A stretch of DNA of 64,000 nt from NCBI GenBank assembly GCA_031407985.1, contig JANOJB010000092.1, positions 1 to 64,000 on the forward strand. The letters run 5' to 3'. Below, in pieces: positions 25,931 through 33,697 of this stretch. Below the pieces are notes generated by a model. That model was given only the letters and a program-made list of their open reading frames with translations. It made no database searches and was not told the DNA's origin. Position numbers and translations under genes: made by a program. Numbering within the stretch: the stretch's first letter is position 1; the number at the start of each line of letters is the position of its first letter. Origin of the DNA: FEN-1088 sp031407985. Its GTDB lineage: Bacteria > Myxococcota_A > Polyangia > Fen-1088.

Positions 25931-26563
25931 TCAACGCTGGCGTTTTGTTTTGGACTTCTTCGATTGAGATCCGGCGACCCTACTCGCGCGGGCGTTCGGG
26001 GTGCTCATCTTGCCCAGGGCACTCAGCGTATTTCCGCACCACGCCTCGAGCGCCGCCTGACCGGCAAGACCGTAGTCGAGGGTGGCCAGCCAGGCGGGTA
26101 GCGCGAGCTGTCCCGCGAGATCCTGCTGCAGCTCGGAGCGCATCTTGCGCAGCCGTTCAGCCAAGCGCCGAGCCTCGCTCTTCGCCCGCGCGATGTGTTC
26201 CGCCACCACCAAGGGAGCCAGCTCGGCAAAGAACACCTTCAGCAGCAGCTCGTTGCGTTCGGGCTGAGGCTGGGGCGGACGCGCGAGCCAGTCGCGCAGC
26301 GCCAGCCTGCCCGCAGCCGAGATCTCGTAGGCCTGAGCACCCTTGGGCCCAAGGTCTGCCCCAGGCAGTACCAGTCCCTCGACCTCCAGGGCTCTCAACG
26401 TGGGGTACAGCTGTCCAAAACTTTCCTGCCAGAAGTTCCCGACCGTTGCCGAGATGCGCTGGCGCAAGGCGTACCCATTCGCGGGGCCCTGCAGGAGCAT
26501 TCCAAGGACCACATATCGCGTTCGCTTCTCGCGGCTGGGCTCCGGGGTCGGGTTGTCTTTCAT
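25931..26563 (-). CDS. PadR-family transcriptional regulator
   Basis: The winged-helix start TRYVVLGMLLQGPANGYALR and the QLYPTLRALEVEGLV segment are diagnostic of PadR. The C-terminal part (residues 95-170) is the helical Vir_act_alpha_C-type dimerisation domain, and the tail is Lys/Arg-rich. It is divergent from the CPBP gene with only 26 bp between the start codons, filled by two abutting palindromes, so it must repress itself and the CPBP gene together. Confidence 0.88.
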   Translation of the reverse strand: MKDNPTPEPSREKRTRYVVLGMLLQGPANGYALRQRISATVGNFWQESFGQLYPTLRALEVEGLVLPGADLGPKGAQAYEISAAGRLALRDWLARPPQPQPERNELLLKVFFAELAPLVVAEHIARAKSEARRLAERLRKMRSELQQDLAGQLALPAWLATLDYGLAGQAALEAWCGNTLSALGKMSTPNARASRVAGSQSKKSKTKRQR

Positions 26564-26591
26564 ATCTAGGAGATATATATCTTCAAGATAT
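26562..26591. promoter_or_regulatory. two abutting palindromes, PadR operator over both start codons
   Basis: ATATCTaggAGATAT (26562-26576) and ATATCTtcaAGATAT (26577-26591) lie back to back and touch the ATG of each divergent gene. -10-like hexamers TATCTT (plus, 26578-26583) and TATCTC (minus, 26570-26575) each end 6 nt before their ATG. No usable ribosome-binding site fits in the gap. Confidence 0.7.
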
Positions 26592-27255
26592 GTACATCAA
26601 GGTCCTGCCGACTGTTTTCCACGCGCTGCTCCCTGCGCTGCTCTTCGTGCCCGTGGGTGCGCTGTTCGCTCCGGACGGCAAGCTCGATGCGACGCGTGTT
26701 CCGTGGATTCTTCTGGTCACTCAATTCCTGCTCTTGGCTTGGGTCGCCTTCTTGATGCGGAGGTGGCGGCCAACCCTCGACGACCTTGGCTTGCGGGTCA
26801 GACCAGGAACGACACGCATCATCCTCTTTGGTATGGGGGCAGGCGCGTTTCTCGCGCTGGGCTACGAAGTTGCTCTCTCGCCAGCGCTGGATTGGCTACG
26901 AACCCACGTGGGGGACGTCGTTCCTCCGGGGGAGACCCGTCGAGCGCTCGGATCCGCCGTCGTTCCCTTCGTGCTTGCCAACGTGTTTCTGGCCCCATTC
27001 GTGGAGGAGCTTCTCTTCAGGGGACTGCTCGACTGGCGATTCCGGGCTTTATGGGGGCCGCGCGTCGCCGCCGTCGTGGGAGTCGTTGCCTTCGGACTGC
27101 TCCACTGGGCTGGAGGCGTCTTCTACATTGCCGCGACGGCAGCCATAGGTGCCGGCTTTCTCACCTACCGTCGGCGATGCGGCTCGTTGCTGGGCAGCAT
27201 CGCTGGTCATCTGGCCTTCAATACGCTGGAGGTCCTGCTTTTCTTGGTGCGCTGA
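26590..27255 (+). CDS. CPBP-family intramembrane metalloprotease
   Basis: A 221-residue membrane protein with six or seven spans. The CPBP/Abi motifs are intact: Glu139-Glu140 and Arg144 in FVEELLFRG, His162 in GLLHWAGG, and His207/Asn211 in GHLAFN. These proteases act within the membrane, often in peptide or bacteriocin self-protection or prenyl-protein processing. Control by the divergent PadR suggests induction by a compound the regulator senses; that is inference. Confidence 0.88.
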   Translation: MYIKVLPTVFHALLPALLFVPVGALFAPDGKLDATRVPWILLVTQFLLLAWVAFLMRRWRPTLDDLGLRVRPGTTRIILFGMGAGAFLALGYEVALSPALDWLRTHVGDVVPPGETRRALGSAVVPFVLANVFLAPFVEELLFRGLLDWRFRALWGPRVAAVVGVVAFGLLHWAGGVFYIAATAAIGAGFLTYRRRCGSLLGSIAGHLAFNTLEVLLFLVR

Positions 27256-27291
27256 ATTTGGACTGGGGGTGAGGACAAGCAGTCCGGACGT

Positions 27292-28230
27292 TCACAGTGC
27301 AACGGCCGCCAGCAGTTCGCGCGCCAAATCGGACGGGAGGCGCTGGGCCACCGCGAGGGCCAGATCTGGGTCTTCCCGCTGCAGCCGATCACCGAAAGCG
27401 CGCGCGCCCAGTCGTTCCAATATCTGGCGCGGGTCCCCGGTCGGCGTGGTGGCAGCGACCAGAATCCGGGCGCGGTCACGGCTGCACTCGGTCGCGGCGT
27501 CGGTGGAGCCGGCACCCGCACGGGCGGCGCCGACGATCCGTTCCGCCCACGGGGCCCCTGTGTGCGCTGCCGCCCGTTTCAGTGTTTCTTCGTCGGCACC
27601 GCGGAGTGATGCCCCCAGCAAATCCGCTCCCGCGCCGGTCAACGCGGTCAGCAGCGCAGCCGGAGCCAGAGCCGTCAGCTTGCGCCCGAAACGCCTGGGT
27701 TCCACGCCGGGCGGCAGGGGCGGCACGGCGACGATCGGCGCCAGGACAGCGCGCTGAAGATCCGCAACGGCGTCGGCGGGGGCCGTGCCGGATTTTTGGT
27801 CGCGTTGCTGGGCCTGGTCGCCTTGGTTCAACGTCTCCTCCTCGGCACCACGCAGGGCGATGACCGCCGCGCCCACCGCCCGCAAGACGGAGGGGCCGTT
27901 CGCCGTGATCAGCCGAATGGTCTCGACCGATTCGTCACGCAGCACCTCACGCAAAGCATCCGGATGAACATCCTCGATACCGGCGGGCAGGGGGGCCAGC
28001 GCTTCTCGCGCGAACAGACCCAGCAATCGCATACGTTCGGGTCGTGGCAGCGCCGCGATTGTTCGTATGGCATCAGCGCAGCGTTCACCGGCGGGTGACG
28101 CCAGGGCCAGGACCGCCGCGCTGTCGCCCGCGTCCGCGGTTCCCGCGATCAGCACACCCAGGACAAAGCCGCGGTCGGCGGCGTCCAGGTCGGCCAATTG
28201 GGCATCAATCGTGGTCGGCACGGCCGGCAT
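27292..28230 (-). CDS. FliG-like protein next to FliH/FliI genes
   Basis: The 312-residue protein is helical and Ala/Leu-rich. The part around residues 190-240 (LLTALTGAGADLLGASLRGA, then DEETLKRAA) resembles the LALALKGASEE repeat of FliG. An earlier block (HPDALREVLRDESVETIRLI) is also FliG-like. It starts 20 bp from the divergent FliH/SctL-like gene, so a role as a stator or rotor partner of the export ATPase is plausible. Similarity is weak and could be chance in a low-complexity protein. An upstream start at 28314 would add Pro-rich residues antisense to the neighbour. Confidence 0.5.
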   Translation of the reverse strand: MPAVPTTIDAQLADLDAADRGFVLGVLIAGTADAGDSAAVLALASPAGERCADAIRTIAALPRPERMRLLGLFAREALAPLPAGIEDVHPDALREVLRDESVETIRLITANGPSVLRAVGAAVIALRGAEEETLNQGDQAQQRDQKSGTAPADAVADLQRAVLAPIVAVPPLPPGVEPRRFGRKLTALAPAALLTALTGAGADLLGASLRGADEETLKRAAAHTGAPWAERIVGAARAGAGSTDAATECSRDRARILVAATTPTGDPRQILERLGARAFGDRLQREDPDLALAVAQRLPSDLARELLAAVAL

Positions 28231-28250
28231 GGGGTGATAATAATGCGCCC

Positions 28251-28892
28251 ATGGGCCGGCTGGTGCAGCGTTTTGGACGGGTGGTCCCGGCGGAGGTCCT
28301 GGACGCCCGCGCACAAGGGGATGCGATTTTGGCCGAGGCCCGGCGTCAGGCCGAGATGCTGGTGGACGAAGCCCGTGCGCAGGCAGCCGCGATGCGGGTC
28401 GAGGCCCAGCGCGCGGGCATGGCCGCCGGTCGTGCCGATGCGGAGGCCGCTTTCACGACCTTGTTGGTCGAAGCACGCGCGGACGCCGCGCGGGTGCACG
28501 CCGCGGCGATTCCCGCGGCCCGTACGTTGTCCATGCGCATGGCCGAGAAGATCGTCGGCCGGATCGTTCAGCTGGAACCGGCGGTGTTGGGGGATATCGC
28601 CGCCGCCGCGTTGGCGGCCGCCCGTGCGCGCGCCGGCCTGGTCCTGTTGCGCGTGCATCCCGACGATCTGGCGACGCTGGAGGCGGCGCGGCCGGTCCTT
28701 GCGGCGCGCCTGGCGTCCGCTGTTGAACTGCGCGTGATAGCCGATCCGTCCGTCGGTCACGCTGGCTGTGTCGTCGAAACCCCGGCCGGGCGTCTGGACG
28801 CGCGCCTAGAAACCCAGTTGGCCGCGCTGGAACGGGCTGCGTTCGGGGACGGGGCGGTCGTGGAAATGGGAAATGGGAAGTGGGGTGCGTGA
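28251..28892 (+). CDS. FliH/SctL-like type III export ATPase stator
   Basis: The 213-residue protein has a long Ala/Arg/Glu coiled-coil N-terminus (ILAEARRQAEMLVDEARAQA) and a C-terminal globular part (LVLLRVHPDDLATLEAARPV; DPSVGHAGCVVETPAGRLDA) with the typical GGC.VET..G.IDA pattern of FliH/YscL/SctL. It binds and restrains the ATPase encoded directly downstream (TGATG overlap, 1 bp). An AATAAT hexamer ends 6 nt before the ATG. Confidence 0.8.
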   Translation: MGRLVQRFGRVVPAEVLDARAQGDAILAEARRQAEMLVDEARAQAAAMRVEAQRAGMAAGRADAEAAFTTLLVEARADAARVHAAAIPAARTLSMRMAEKIVGRIVQLEPAVLGDIAAAALAAARARAGLVLLRVHPDDLATLEAARPVLAARLASAVELRVIADPSVGHAGCVVETPAGRLDARLETQLAALERAAFGDGAVVEMGNGKWGA

Positions 28893-30286
28893 TGTCTGAA
28901 CGGCGTGCGGTCGTCTCGGATCCGGGCGGCGAGCGCGAGGCCGAATCGCGCCTGCCGTCGGTCGCGGTACCCGGGTTGGAGGATCTGGGCGAAGCGCTGG
29001 CGCGGCTGGACGCCGTCAATCCGTTGCGTGTCGCCGGTCGGGTGACCGAGGTGACGGGCCTGGTGGTGCGCGCGACCGTGCCAGGAATTCGCGTCGGCGA
29101 ATTGGTCTGGATCGACGGCGGCAGCGGCGGTCTGCGCGTACGCGCCGAGGTGGTCGGTTTTCGCGGCGACGAGGTTGTGCTGCTGCCGCTTGGCGAGGCG
29201 ACGGGCATTGGGCCCGACGCGATGGTCACTCCGACCGGGCGTCCGTTGTCGGTGCGCGTGGGGCCTGGCCTGCTGGGTCGGGTCCTGGGGGGCCTTGGAG
29301 AGCCGATGGACGGTGCGGGTCCCATCGCCGGTCCGGTTCTCGACTGGGCGGTCGACAGGCCGGCGCCGGATCCTCTGAAGCGCCGCCGCGTCGAGCGTCC
29401 CCTGGCGCTGGGCGTACGCGCGATCGACGCGTTCCTGACCGTCGGTGAGGGTCAGCGGTTGGGCTTGTTCGCCGGATCCGGTGTCGGCAAATCGACGCTG
29501 ATGGGACAGATCGCCCGCAACACGGAGGCCGAGGTCAACGTCATCTGTCTGGTCGGCGAGCGCGGACGCGAGGTCGCGGATTTCCTGGTCGATTCGCTGG
29601 GAGATGTCGGCCGTGCCCGTTCGGTGGTCGTGTGCGCGACCAGCGACGCCCCCAGTCTGGTGCGCCTGAAGTCGACCTTCGTGGCCACGGCCATCGCCGA
29701 ATATTTCCGCGACCAGGGGCGGCGGGTTTTGTTCATGATGGATTCCGTTACCCGTTTCGCGCGCGCGCAACGCGAGGTGGGTCTGGCTGCCGGCGAGCCG
29801 CCCGCGCGGCAAGGCTATCCGCCCAGTGTGTTCGCCCTGTTGCCGCGTCTGTTGGAGCGGACCGGCAACAGCGATCGGGGATCGATCACCGCGCTTTACA
29901 CAGTGCTGGTCGCCGGTGGCGACATGGAGGAACCCATTGCCGACGAGGTACGCGGCATTCTGGACGGACACATCATCCTGTCGCGGGAGCTGGCGGCGCG
30001 GAATCACTGGCCGGCGATCGACGTTCTTCCGTCGCTGTCGCGGGTGATGAGCGCGGTCGCCGATCCCGCGCACCGCGCCGCGGCTGGGCGTCTGCGCGAA
30101 ATCATGGCCACCTACGAACGCCAGCGGGATCTGATTCTGCTGGGGGCGTATCAGCGCGGATCCGATGCGCGCACCGACGACGCGATAGGCAGGATCGACG
30201 CGATCAACGCGTTTCTCCGCCAGCCGACCGACGAATCGACTTCATTCGAGGAGACCGGCCGGCGCCTGGCGCAACTGCTGGTCTGA
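28892..30286 (+). CDS. FliI/SctN-type III secretion ATPase
   Basis: A 464-residue F1-beta-like ATPase. Walker A is GSGVGKST (residues 195-202), followed by GERGREV, the Walker B strand VLFMMDSVTRFARAQREVGL, and the conserved PPSVFALLPRLLERTG, GSITALYTVLV and DGHIILSRELA segments that separate T3SS/flagellar ATPases from F1. It unfolds and feeds substrates to a type III export gate. No gate, needle or flagellar genes occur nearby. The N-terminal 30 residues are variable. FliI versus SctN cannot be decided from this window. Confidence 0.92.
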   Translation: MSERRAVVSDPGGEREAESRLPSVAVPGLEDLGEALARLDAVNPLRVAGRVTEVTGLVVRATVPGIRVGELVWIDGGSGGLRVRAEVVGFRGDEVVLLPLGEATGIGPDAMVTPTGRPLSVRVGPGLLGRVLGGLGEPMDGAGPIAGPVLDWAVDRPAPDPLKRRRVERPLALGVRAIDAFLTVGEGQRLGLFAGSGVGKSTLMGQIARNTEAEVNVICLVGERGREVADFLVDSLGDVGRARSVVVCATSDAPSLVRLKSTFVATAIAEYFRDQGRRVLFMMDSVTRFARAQREVGLAAGEPPARQGYPPSVFALLPRLLERTGNSDRGSITALYTVLVAGGDMEEPIADEVRGILDGHIILSRELAARNHWPAIDVLPSLSRVMSAVADPAHRAAAGRLREIMATYERQRDLILLGAYQRGSDARTDDAIGRIDAINAFLRQPTDESTSFEETGRRLAQLLV

Positions 30287-30332
30287 CGAACCCGATCAAG
30301 ATCCCGACCGGAAGACGGTGGAAGGAATGCAT

Positions 30333-30683
30333 ATGCCCGACCCTGACTGCCTGTTCTGCAAGATCCGCGACGAGAAGATTCCGGCCGCCGTGGTTCACCG
30401 CGACCCGGACGTGCTGGCGTTCAAGGACATCACGCCACGCGCGCCGCTGCACCTGTTGGTGATCCCCACGCGGCACATCGCGACCCTGTCCGACGCGGGT
30501 CCCGAGGACGCCGAGATCTTCGGCAAGTTGATGGTCACGGGCGCGCGCCTGGCGAAGGACGCCGGCTACGCCGAGAACGGCTACCGCGTGGTCATGAACG
30601 CCGGCCCCGACGCCGGCCAGACCGTCTATCACGTTCACCTGCACGTGCTTGCGGGGCGTGCGCTGGGTTGGCCGCCCGGGTGA
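30333..30683 (+). CDS. HIT-family hydrolase (HINT-like)
   Basis: The 116-residue protein starts CLFCKIRDEKIPA and has the histidine triad VYHVHLHVLAGR near the C-terminus. These hydrolyse adenosine phosphoramidates and related nucleotides. The start was set at ATG 30333 because the GGAAGGA ribosome-binding site is correctly spaced for it; earlier in-frame Met codons (30318, 30327) overlap that site. It follows the ATPase gene by 46 bp. Confidence 0.9.
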   Translation: MPDPDCLFCKIRDEKIPAAVVHRDPDVLAFKDITPRAPLHLLVIPTRHIATLSDAGPEDAEIFGKLMVTGARLAKDAGYAENGYRVVMNAGPDAGQTVYHVHLHVLAGRALGWPPG

Positions 30684-30720
30684 CGATCCCGCGACGGGGG
30701 AGGCAGCTCCTGCGGCGCCT

Positions 30721-30759
30721 ACCACGAAAATCAGGACCGCGAGTCCCGCATTTCGTGGT
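30721..30759 (+). terminator. inverted repeat downstream of HIT gene
   Basis: ACCACGAAA (30721-30729) pairs with TTTCGTGGT (30751-30759) across a 21-base loop. A short T-containing stretch follows but no strong U-run, so a Rho-independent terminator is possible rather than certain. Confidence 0.35.
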
Positions 30760-30820
30760 TTAGGTTTGCGCGGGGAAGCCGGGTGTCGTGCGGGTCCTGG
30801 AAATCTAACCCTGCGACCGA

Positions 30821-30955
30821 TCAGCGGCGCGTGAGCCGGGAGACGGGGACGGCAATCACCTTCTCGCCAATGCCGGCCTCGTCTTGCTTGCGGAACACAC
30901 CGATCGGACGGACCGAGCCCGGACGCCTTTCTTTGCCATGAAATGCCTCGGTCAT
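30821..30955 (-). pseudogene. inorganic pyrophosphatase (family I) fragment
   Basis: A 44-codon open frame contains RPIGVFRKQDEAGIGEKVIA followed by VPV, the core beta-strand block of family I pyrophosphatases (normally near residue 90 of a protein of about 175 residues). Residues upstream and downstream are missing, and Asp-rich catalytic segments are absent. It is probably the relic of a second ppa copy, left between the HIT and DUF4143 genes. A functional small protein is unlikely. Confidence 0.55.
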
Positions 30956-30985
30956 GAGGTGGCGAATGCGGATGGTCGTGGCTCA

Positions 30986-32383
30986 TCAAACAGCTGACGG
31001 GAACACCTCCGCGGCCAGGCGGGGCAACTCTTCGGCCAGGTACAGCGGCAGCGAGAGCAACGTGTATCTCGCGGTCGTACCAAGCCGGGTGGAGGCGACC
31101 ACCTTGGTGATCGTGGGCAGATCGGCATTGAAGCGAACCGCGAGGGGAAAGGCGCGCTCGGCCATGAAGATGTGGAGGCTCTTGTGCGAGCCCGTGGTCC
31201 CCGCCTTGACCTCAACGGGAACGATGTGCGCCCCCTGTTGGGTCATGTAATCAAGCTCTGCTTCGGAACCGCGCGCATCGCGGTGCCAATAATAAAGGGC
31301 CGGCTCTTCGTGCGCGCGGAAGCCGAGCCGCAGAAGCTGTCCGACGACCTGCTCCGCCACAGCACCGCGATGGGCCAGCATCAAATCGGCCGTCGCATCA
31401 AGTTCAGCCACCGACAGGCCCAGACACGCCGACAGCAAGCCGACGTCGAGCAGGATCAACTTGAAGCGCTTTTCGTCGACGCCCGCCGCCAGCGGCAGCG
31501 CCGTGGCGGGGGTACCGCGGACGCGGTGGCAAACGCGCGCCAGCGACAACAACTCCACCGCCTGTGCCAATGCCAACGAGCGCTCGGTCCGATCGACCTG
31601 TGCATAGCGGAACTTGCCACCGACCTGCTGCGCGACCGAGGACAGCACGGCGTTCAGCCTGCCGTGATGCACGCGACCAGCGTACTTCGCGAAGTCCGAT
31701 CGCAGTGTTGCCAACAGATCACTTTGCACCTCGCTTGCGGACAGCAGGGAACGTTCGTTGCGGTAGCGCTCGACCACCGCGGGCATGCCGCCCACCAGCA
31801 GATATTGGCGAAAGAGATCCAGCATCCGATCGTGGAGGGGCGCGATCGTCGCCTGCCCCGCGCGGATGTCCTCCGCAGTGATCTGCGTGGCAAGCGCGCC
31901 AAGGCGTTCTTCGCCCATCGCCTCCAGAAATTCCCGGAACCCCATCGGCTCCAGGTGCATGAAGGCGATCCGACCCACCGGCATGCTGAAGGTCGGGTCG
32001 GCAAGCGCGAAGTCCAACAACGAGCCCGCGCAGATGATCGGCAGCGCGGGCAGCTCCTCCGCGAACCAGCGCAGTTTCGCCAGCACCGCTGGCTCGGCTT
32101 GTATCTCATCGAGAAACAGCAGCGCGCTGCCGTCCGGCGGAATCCTGGCGCGCGCCATCGCCTCCAGGCGCGCCAGGATCGCCCGCGGGTCATTGTCCGA
32201 AAAGCAGCGAGCGATGGCCGGATCGCGCTCCAGATTCATTTCGACCACCCGACCGAATCGGGTCTGCCCCCACATCCTGATGAGGTGCGACTTCCCGACC
32301 TGCCGGGCGCCCCGCACAATCAGAGGCCTCCGATCCGGCCGGTCGGCCCAGGCGTCCAAGGCGGTTTCACGTATTCTTTTCAC
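30986..32383 (-). CDS. AAA-family ATPase with DUF4143 domain
   Basis: A 465-residue protein. The N-terminal AAA_14 domain has Walker A GARQVGKSHL (about residues 25-34), Walker B LLFLDEIQ, and the GSLLDF sensor motif. The C-terminal DUF4143 domain contains a nuclease-like HRDARGSEAELDY...VPVEVKAG stretch (PD-(D/E)XK type). The family is widespread, spreads by transfer and has no firm function. It begins with GTG right behind an AT-rich promoter, unlike the GC-rich surroundings, which hints at acquisition. Confidence 0.85.
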   Translation of the reverse strand: MKRIRETALDAWADRPDRRPLIVRGARQVGKSHLIRMWGQTRFGRVVEMNLERDPAIARCFSDNDPRAILARLEAMARARIPPDGSALLFLDEIQAEPAVLAKLRWFAEELPALPIICAGSLLDFALADPTFSMPVGRIAFMHLEPMGFREFLEAMGEERLGALATQITAEDIRAGQATIAPLHDRMLDLFRQYLLVGGMPAVVERYRNERSLLSASEVQSDLLATLRSDFAKYAGRVHHGRLNAVLSSVAQQVGGKFRYAQVDRTERSLALAQAVELLSLARVCHRVRGTPATALPLAAGVDEKRFKLILLDVGLLSACLGLSVAELDATADLMLAHRGAVAEQVVGQLLRLGFRAHEEPALYYWHRDARGSEAELDYMTQQGAHIVPVEVKAGTTGSHKSLHIFMAERAFPLAVRFNADLPTITKVVASTRLGTTARYTLLSLPLYLAEELPRLAAEVFPSAV

Positions 32384-32417
32384 ATAAACATAATAAAAGA
32401 ACCGTATTAAAAATCAA
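32384..32417 (-). promoter_or_regulatory. promoter of DUF4143 ATPase, predicted leaderless
   Basis: TTGATT (32412-32417), 16-bp spacer, TATTAT (32390-32395), then 6 nt to the GTG. The stretch 32384-32420 is strongly AT-rich. No ribosome-binding site is present. Confidence 0.65.
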
Positions 32418-32654
32418 TAGAATGTAGTTTAAGTACCTATGCGTGTCGCCGAGAAGCAGCCGTCGGCGTGGGCTGAAACCGGCCACCACGACAACTCCGA
32501 TGACGGCGGCCCGTTCGCTTCACAATCCGATTCGTGGGGATCCCCCGTTCCGCCCGTTCGAGACGGTGCGCCCCCATACCGCCGGTCCCCCGCCCCCCCC
32601 ATCCCGCCAATCCCTGGCAGACTGTGCGGGGCCGACAAGCTCACCCCAAGTGAG
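32418..32654. other. intergenic stretch without recognisable gene
   Basis: This gap holds only Pro/Arg-rich open frames that look like random GC-rich sequence. I see no RNA gene, repeat or strong promoter. Confidence 0.5.
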
Positions 32655-32888
32655 CTATGGGTTCTCAGACGCCAGAGTATCGACGTCGTCGAGAAATGCT
32701 TGCAGTGTCGGGGCACTGACCGGCGTTCCGTCGACAATCGCGATCACACCGCCGAGGTCGCAGCGCTGACAGCGATTCAGACAATCCTTGACCAGCGGAA
32801 CGTGTTCGCGATCGCGCAGCGTTGAGAGCAGGGGAGCGAAGTCGGAGGCGAACCGCTCAACGGATTTTTTGCACAGGTGGATCTGCAC
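32655..32888 (-). CDS. DUF1450/YuzB-like small protein
   Basis: The 77-residue product has a thioredoxin/ferredoxin-like layout: an N-terminal strand with Cys (MQIHLCKKSVERF), then DCLNRCQRCDLGGVIAIVDG, and a C-terminal helix (TPVSAPTLQAFLDDVDTL). The C-x3-C-x2-C cluster followed by a V-x-G strand is the DUF1450 pattern; such proteins may bind an iron-sulfur cluster. The start is GTG with a TAAGGT site upstream. It lies 53 bp downstream of a VapC gene. Confidence 0.6.
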   Translation of the reverse strand: MQIHLCKKSVERFASDFAPLLSTLRDREHVPLVKDCLNRCQRCDLGGVIAIVDGTPVSAPTLQAFLDDVDTLASENP

Positions 32889-32941
32889 GGGGGGCGGACC
32901 TTACATGAGCGTACCGGCCCCAAGGATCCCCATGAGCGTGG

Positions 32942-33358
32942 CTACGACGGATGGATCCGGAACGCGCGGTTTGTTCCCCAGCGCAACGCGGAGAAGTCCT
33001 TGCGGTCGAGCGTCAGGATGTCACCAGACCTTACGTCCTCGGCCAGGACCACCAAGGTGGCGTCGGCATAGTCCAACCCAAGATCGGCGTAGCGACGCAG
33101 GATCTCACTGGCGCGGAGCAAAACTTCCGTCGATCCCGGAACCATGACAGCGCCGCCATCAAGGACGAATCTCAGAACGGCCGAAACACCACCGGTGACT
33201 CGCCCCAGCAGATGCGTGGCCTCGGTGATGACGGGCTCGGTGGTTAGCACCGGCCGCATCCATCTCGAAAACACCTTCACGCACGCCGCGTGGTGGACCT
33301 GACTGCGATCGAGCAACGAAACCAAGCCGCCGGTGTCCAGCAGCAGCTCACCGGCCAC
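32942..33358 (-). CDS. vapC: VapC-type PIN toxin
   Basis: A 138-residue PIN domain with Asp8 in ELLLDTGGLVSLLDRS, Glu in PVITEATHLLGRV, Asp in GLDYADATLVVLAE and Asp in TLDRKDFSALRWG. It is the same type as the toxin at 22366-22782 and shares the ending R-x-D-F-x-x-x-R-W. It overlaps its antitoxin by 11 bp, and is predicted to cut RNA when the antitoxin is degraded. Confidence 0.88.
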   Translation of the reverse strand: MAGELLLDTGGLVSLLDRSQVHHAACVKVFSRWMRPVLTTEPVITEATHLLGRVTGGVSAVLRFVLDGGAVMVPGSTEVLLRASEILRRYADLGLDYADATLVVLAEDVRSGDILTLDRKDFSALRWGTNRAFRIHPS

Positions 33359-33602
33359 GGGCCAGCGACTCCAGTACGTGGCGGCGGTGGTCGCGCGCCA
33401 GGTTGGGAATTCCCGACTTCAGCGAGCCCAACAGGTGGCCCACGCGGCTTGCGGGACGCGCCGCTTCCGCCGACGGTCGCAGGTAGGCTTGCAAAGCATC
33501 GCGGACCACGTCCGATCGGCGGCGCCCCGACTGCTCGGCGAGGTTTCGAATGTCCTCGGCCATGTCGTCAGGAACCCGTACCACCAATTGTTGTGTGGGC
33601 AT
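33348..33602 (-). CDS. vapB: VapB-type antitoxin (ribbon-helix-helix)
   Basis: The N-terminus PTQQLVVRVPDDMAEDIRNL is RHH, followed by SGRRRSDVVRDALQAYL. The C-terminal segment (VGHLLGSLKSGIPNLARDHR) resembles the toxin-clamping tail of VapB/RHH antitoxins paired with this PIN type. The start was set at ATG 33602; the open frame extends 13 codons upstream through the promoter-like region. Confidence 0.85.
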   Translation of the reverse strand: MPTQQLVVRVPDDMAEDIRNLAEQSGRRRSDVVRDALQAYLRPSAEAARPASRVGHLLGSLKSGIPNLARDHRRHVLESLARGR

Positions 33603-33605
33603 CGC

Positions 33606-33641
33606 AATGCAAGTGTAATGCAACCCGGATCGGGCCGCCAA
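33606..33641 (-). promoter_or_regulatory. promoter region of third vapBC with direct repeats
   Basis: TTGGCG (33636-33641), 18 bp, TACACT (33612-33617), then 9 nt to the ATG. AATGCAA occurs twice on the plus strand (33606-33612 and 33617-33623), 11 bp apart, covering the -10 box; these may be VapB-binding sites. Confidence 0.5.
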
Positions 33642-33697
33642 TGGGGTCGTTGCTGGCAGAATCCCCGACCTTCGCGCAAATGCTAGATTCCACGCCC

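Noticed and set aside
27292..30286. Complete type III secretion system.
   Set aside because: No export gate, ring or needle genes can be seen on either side; only the ATPase module is supported.
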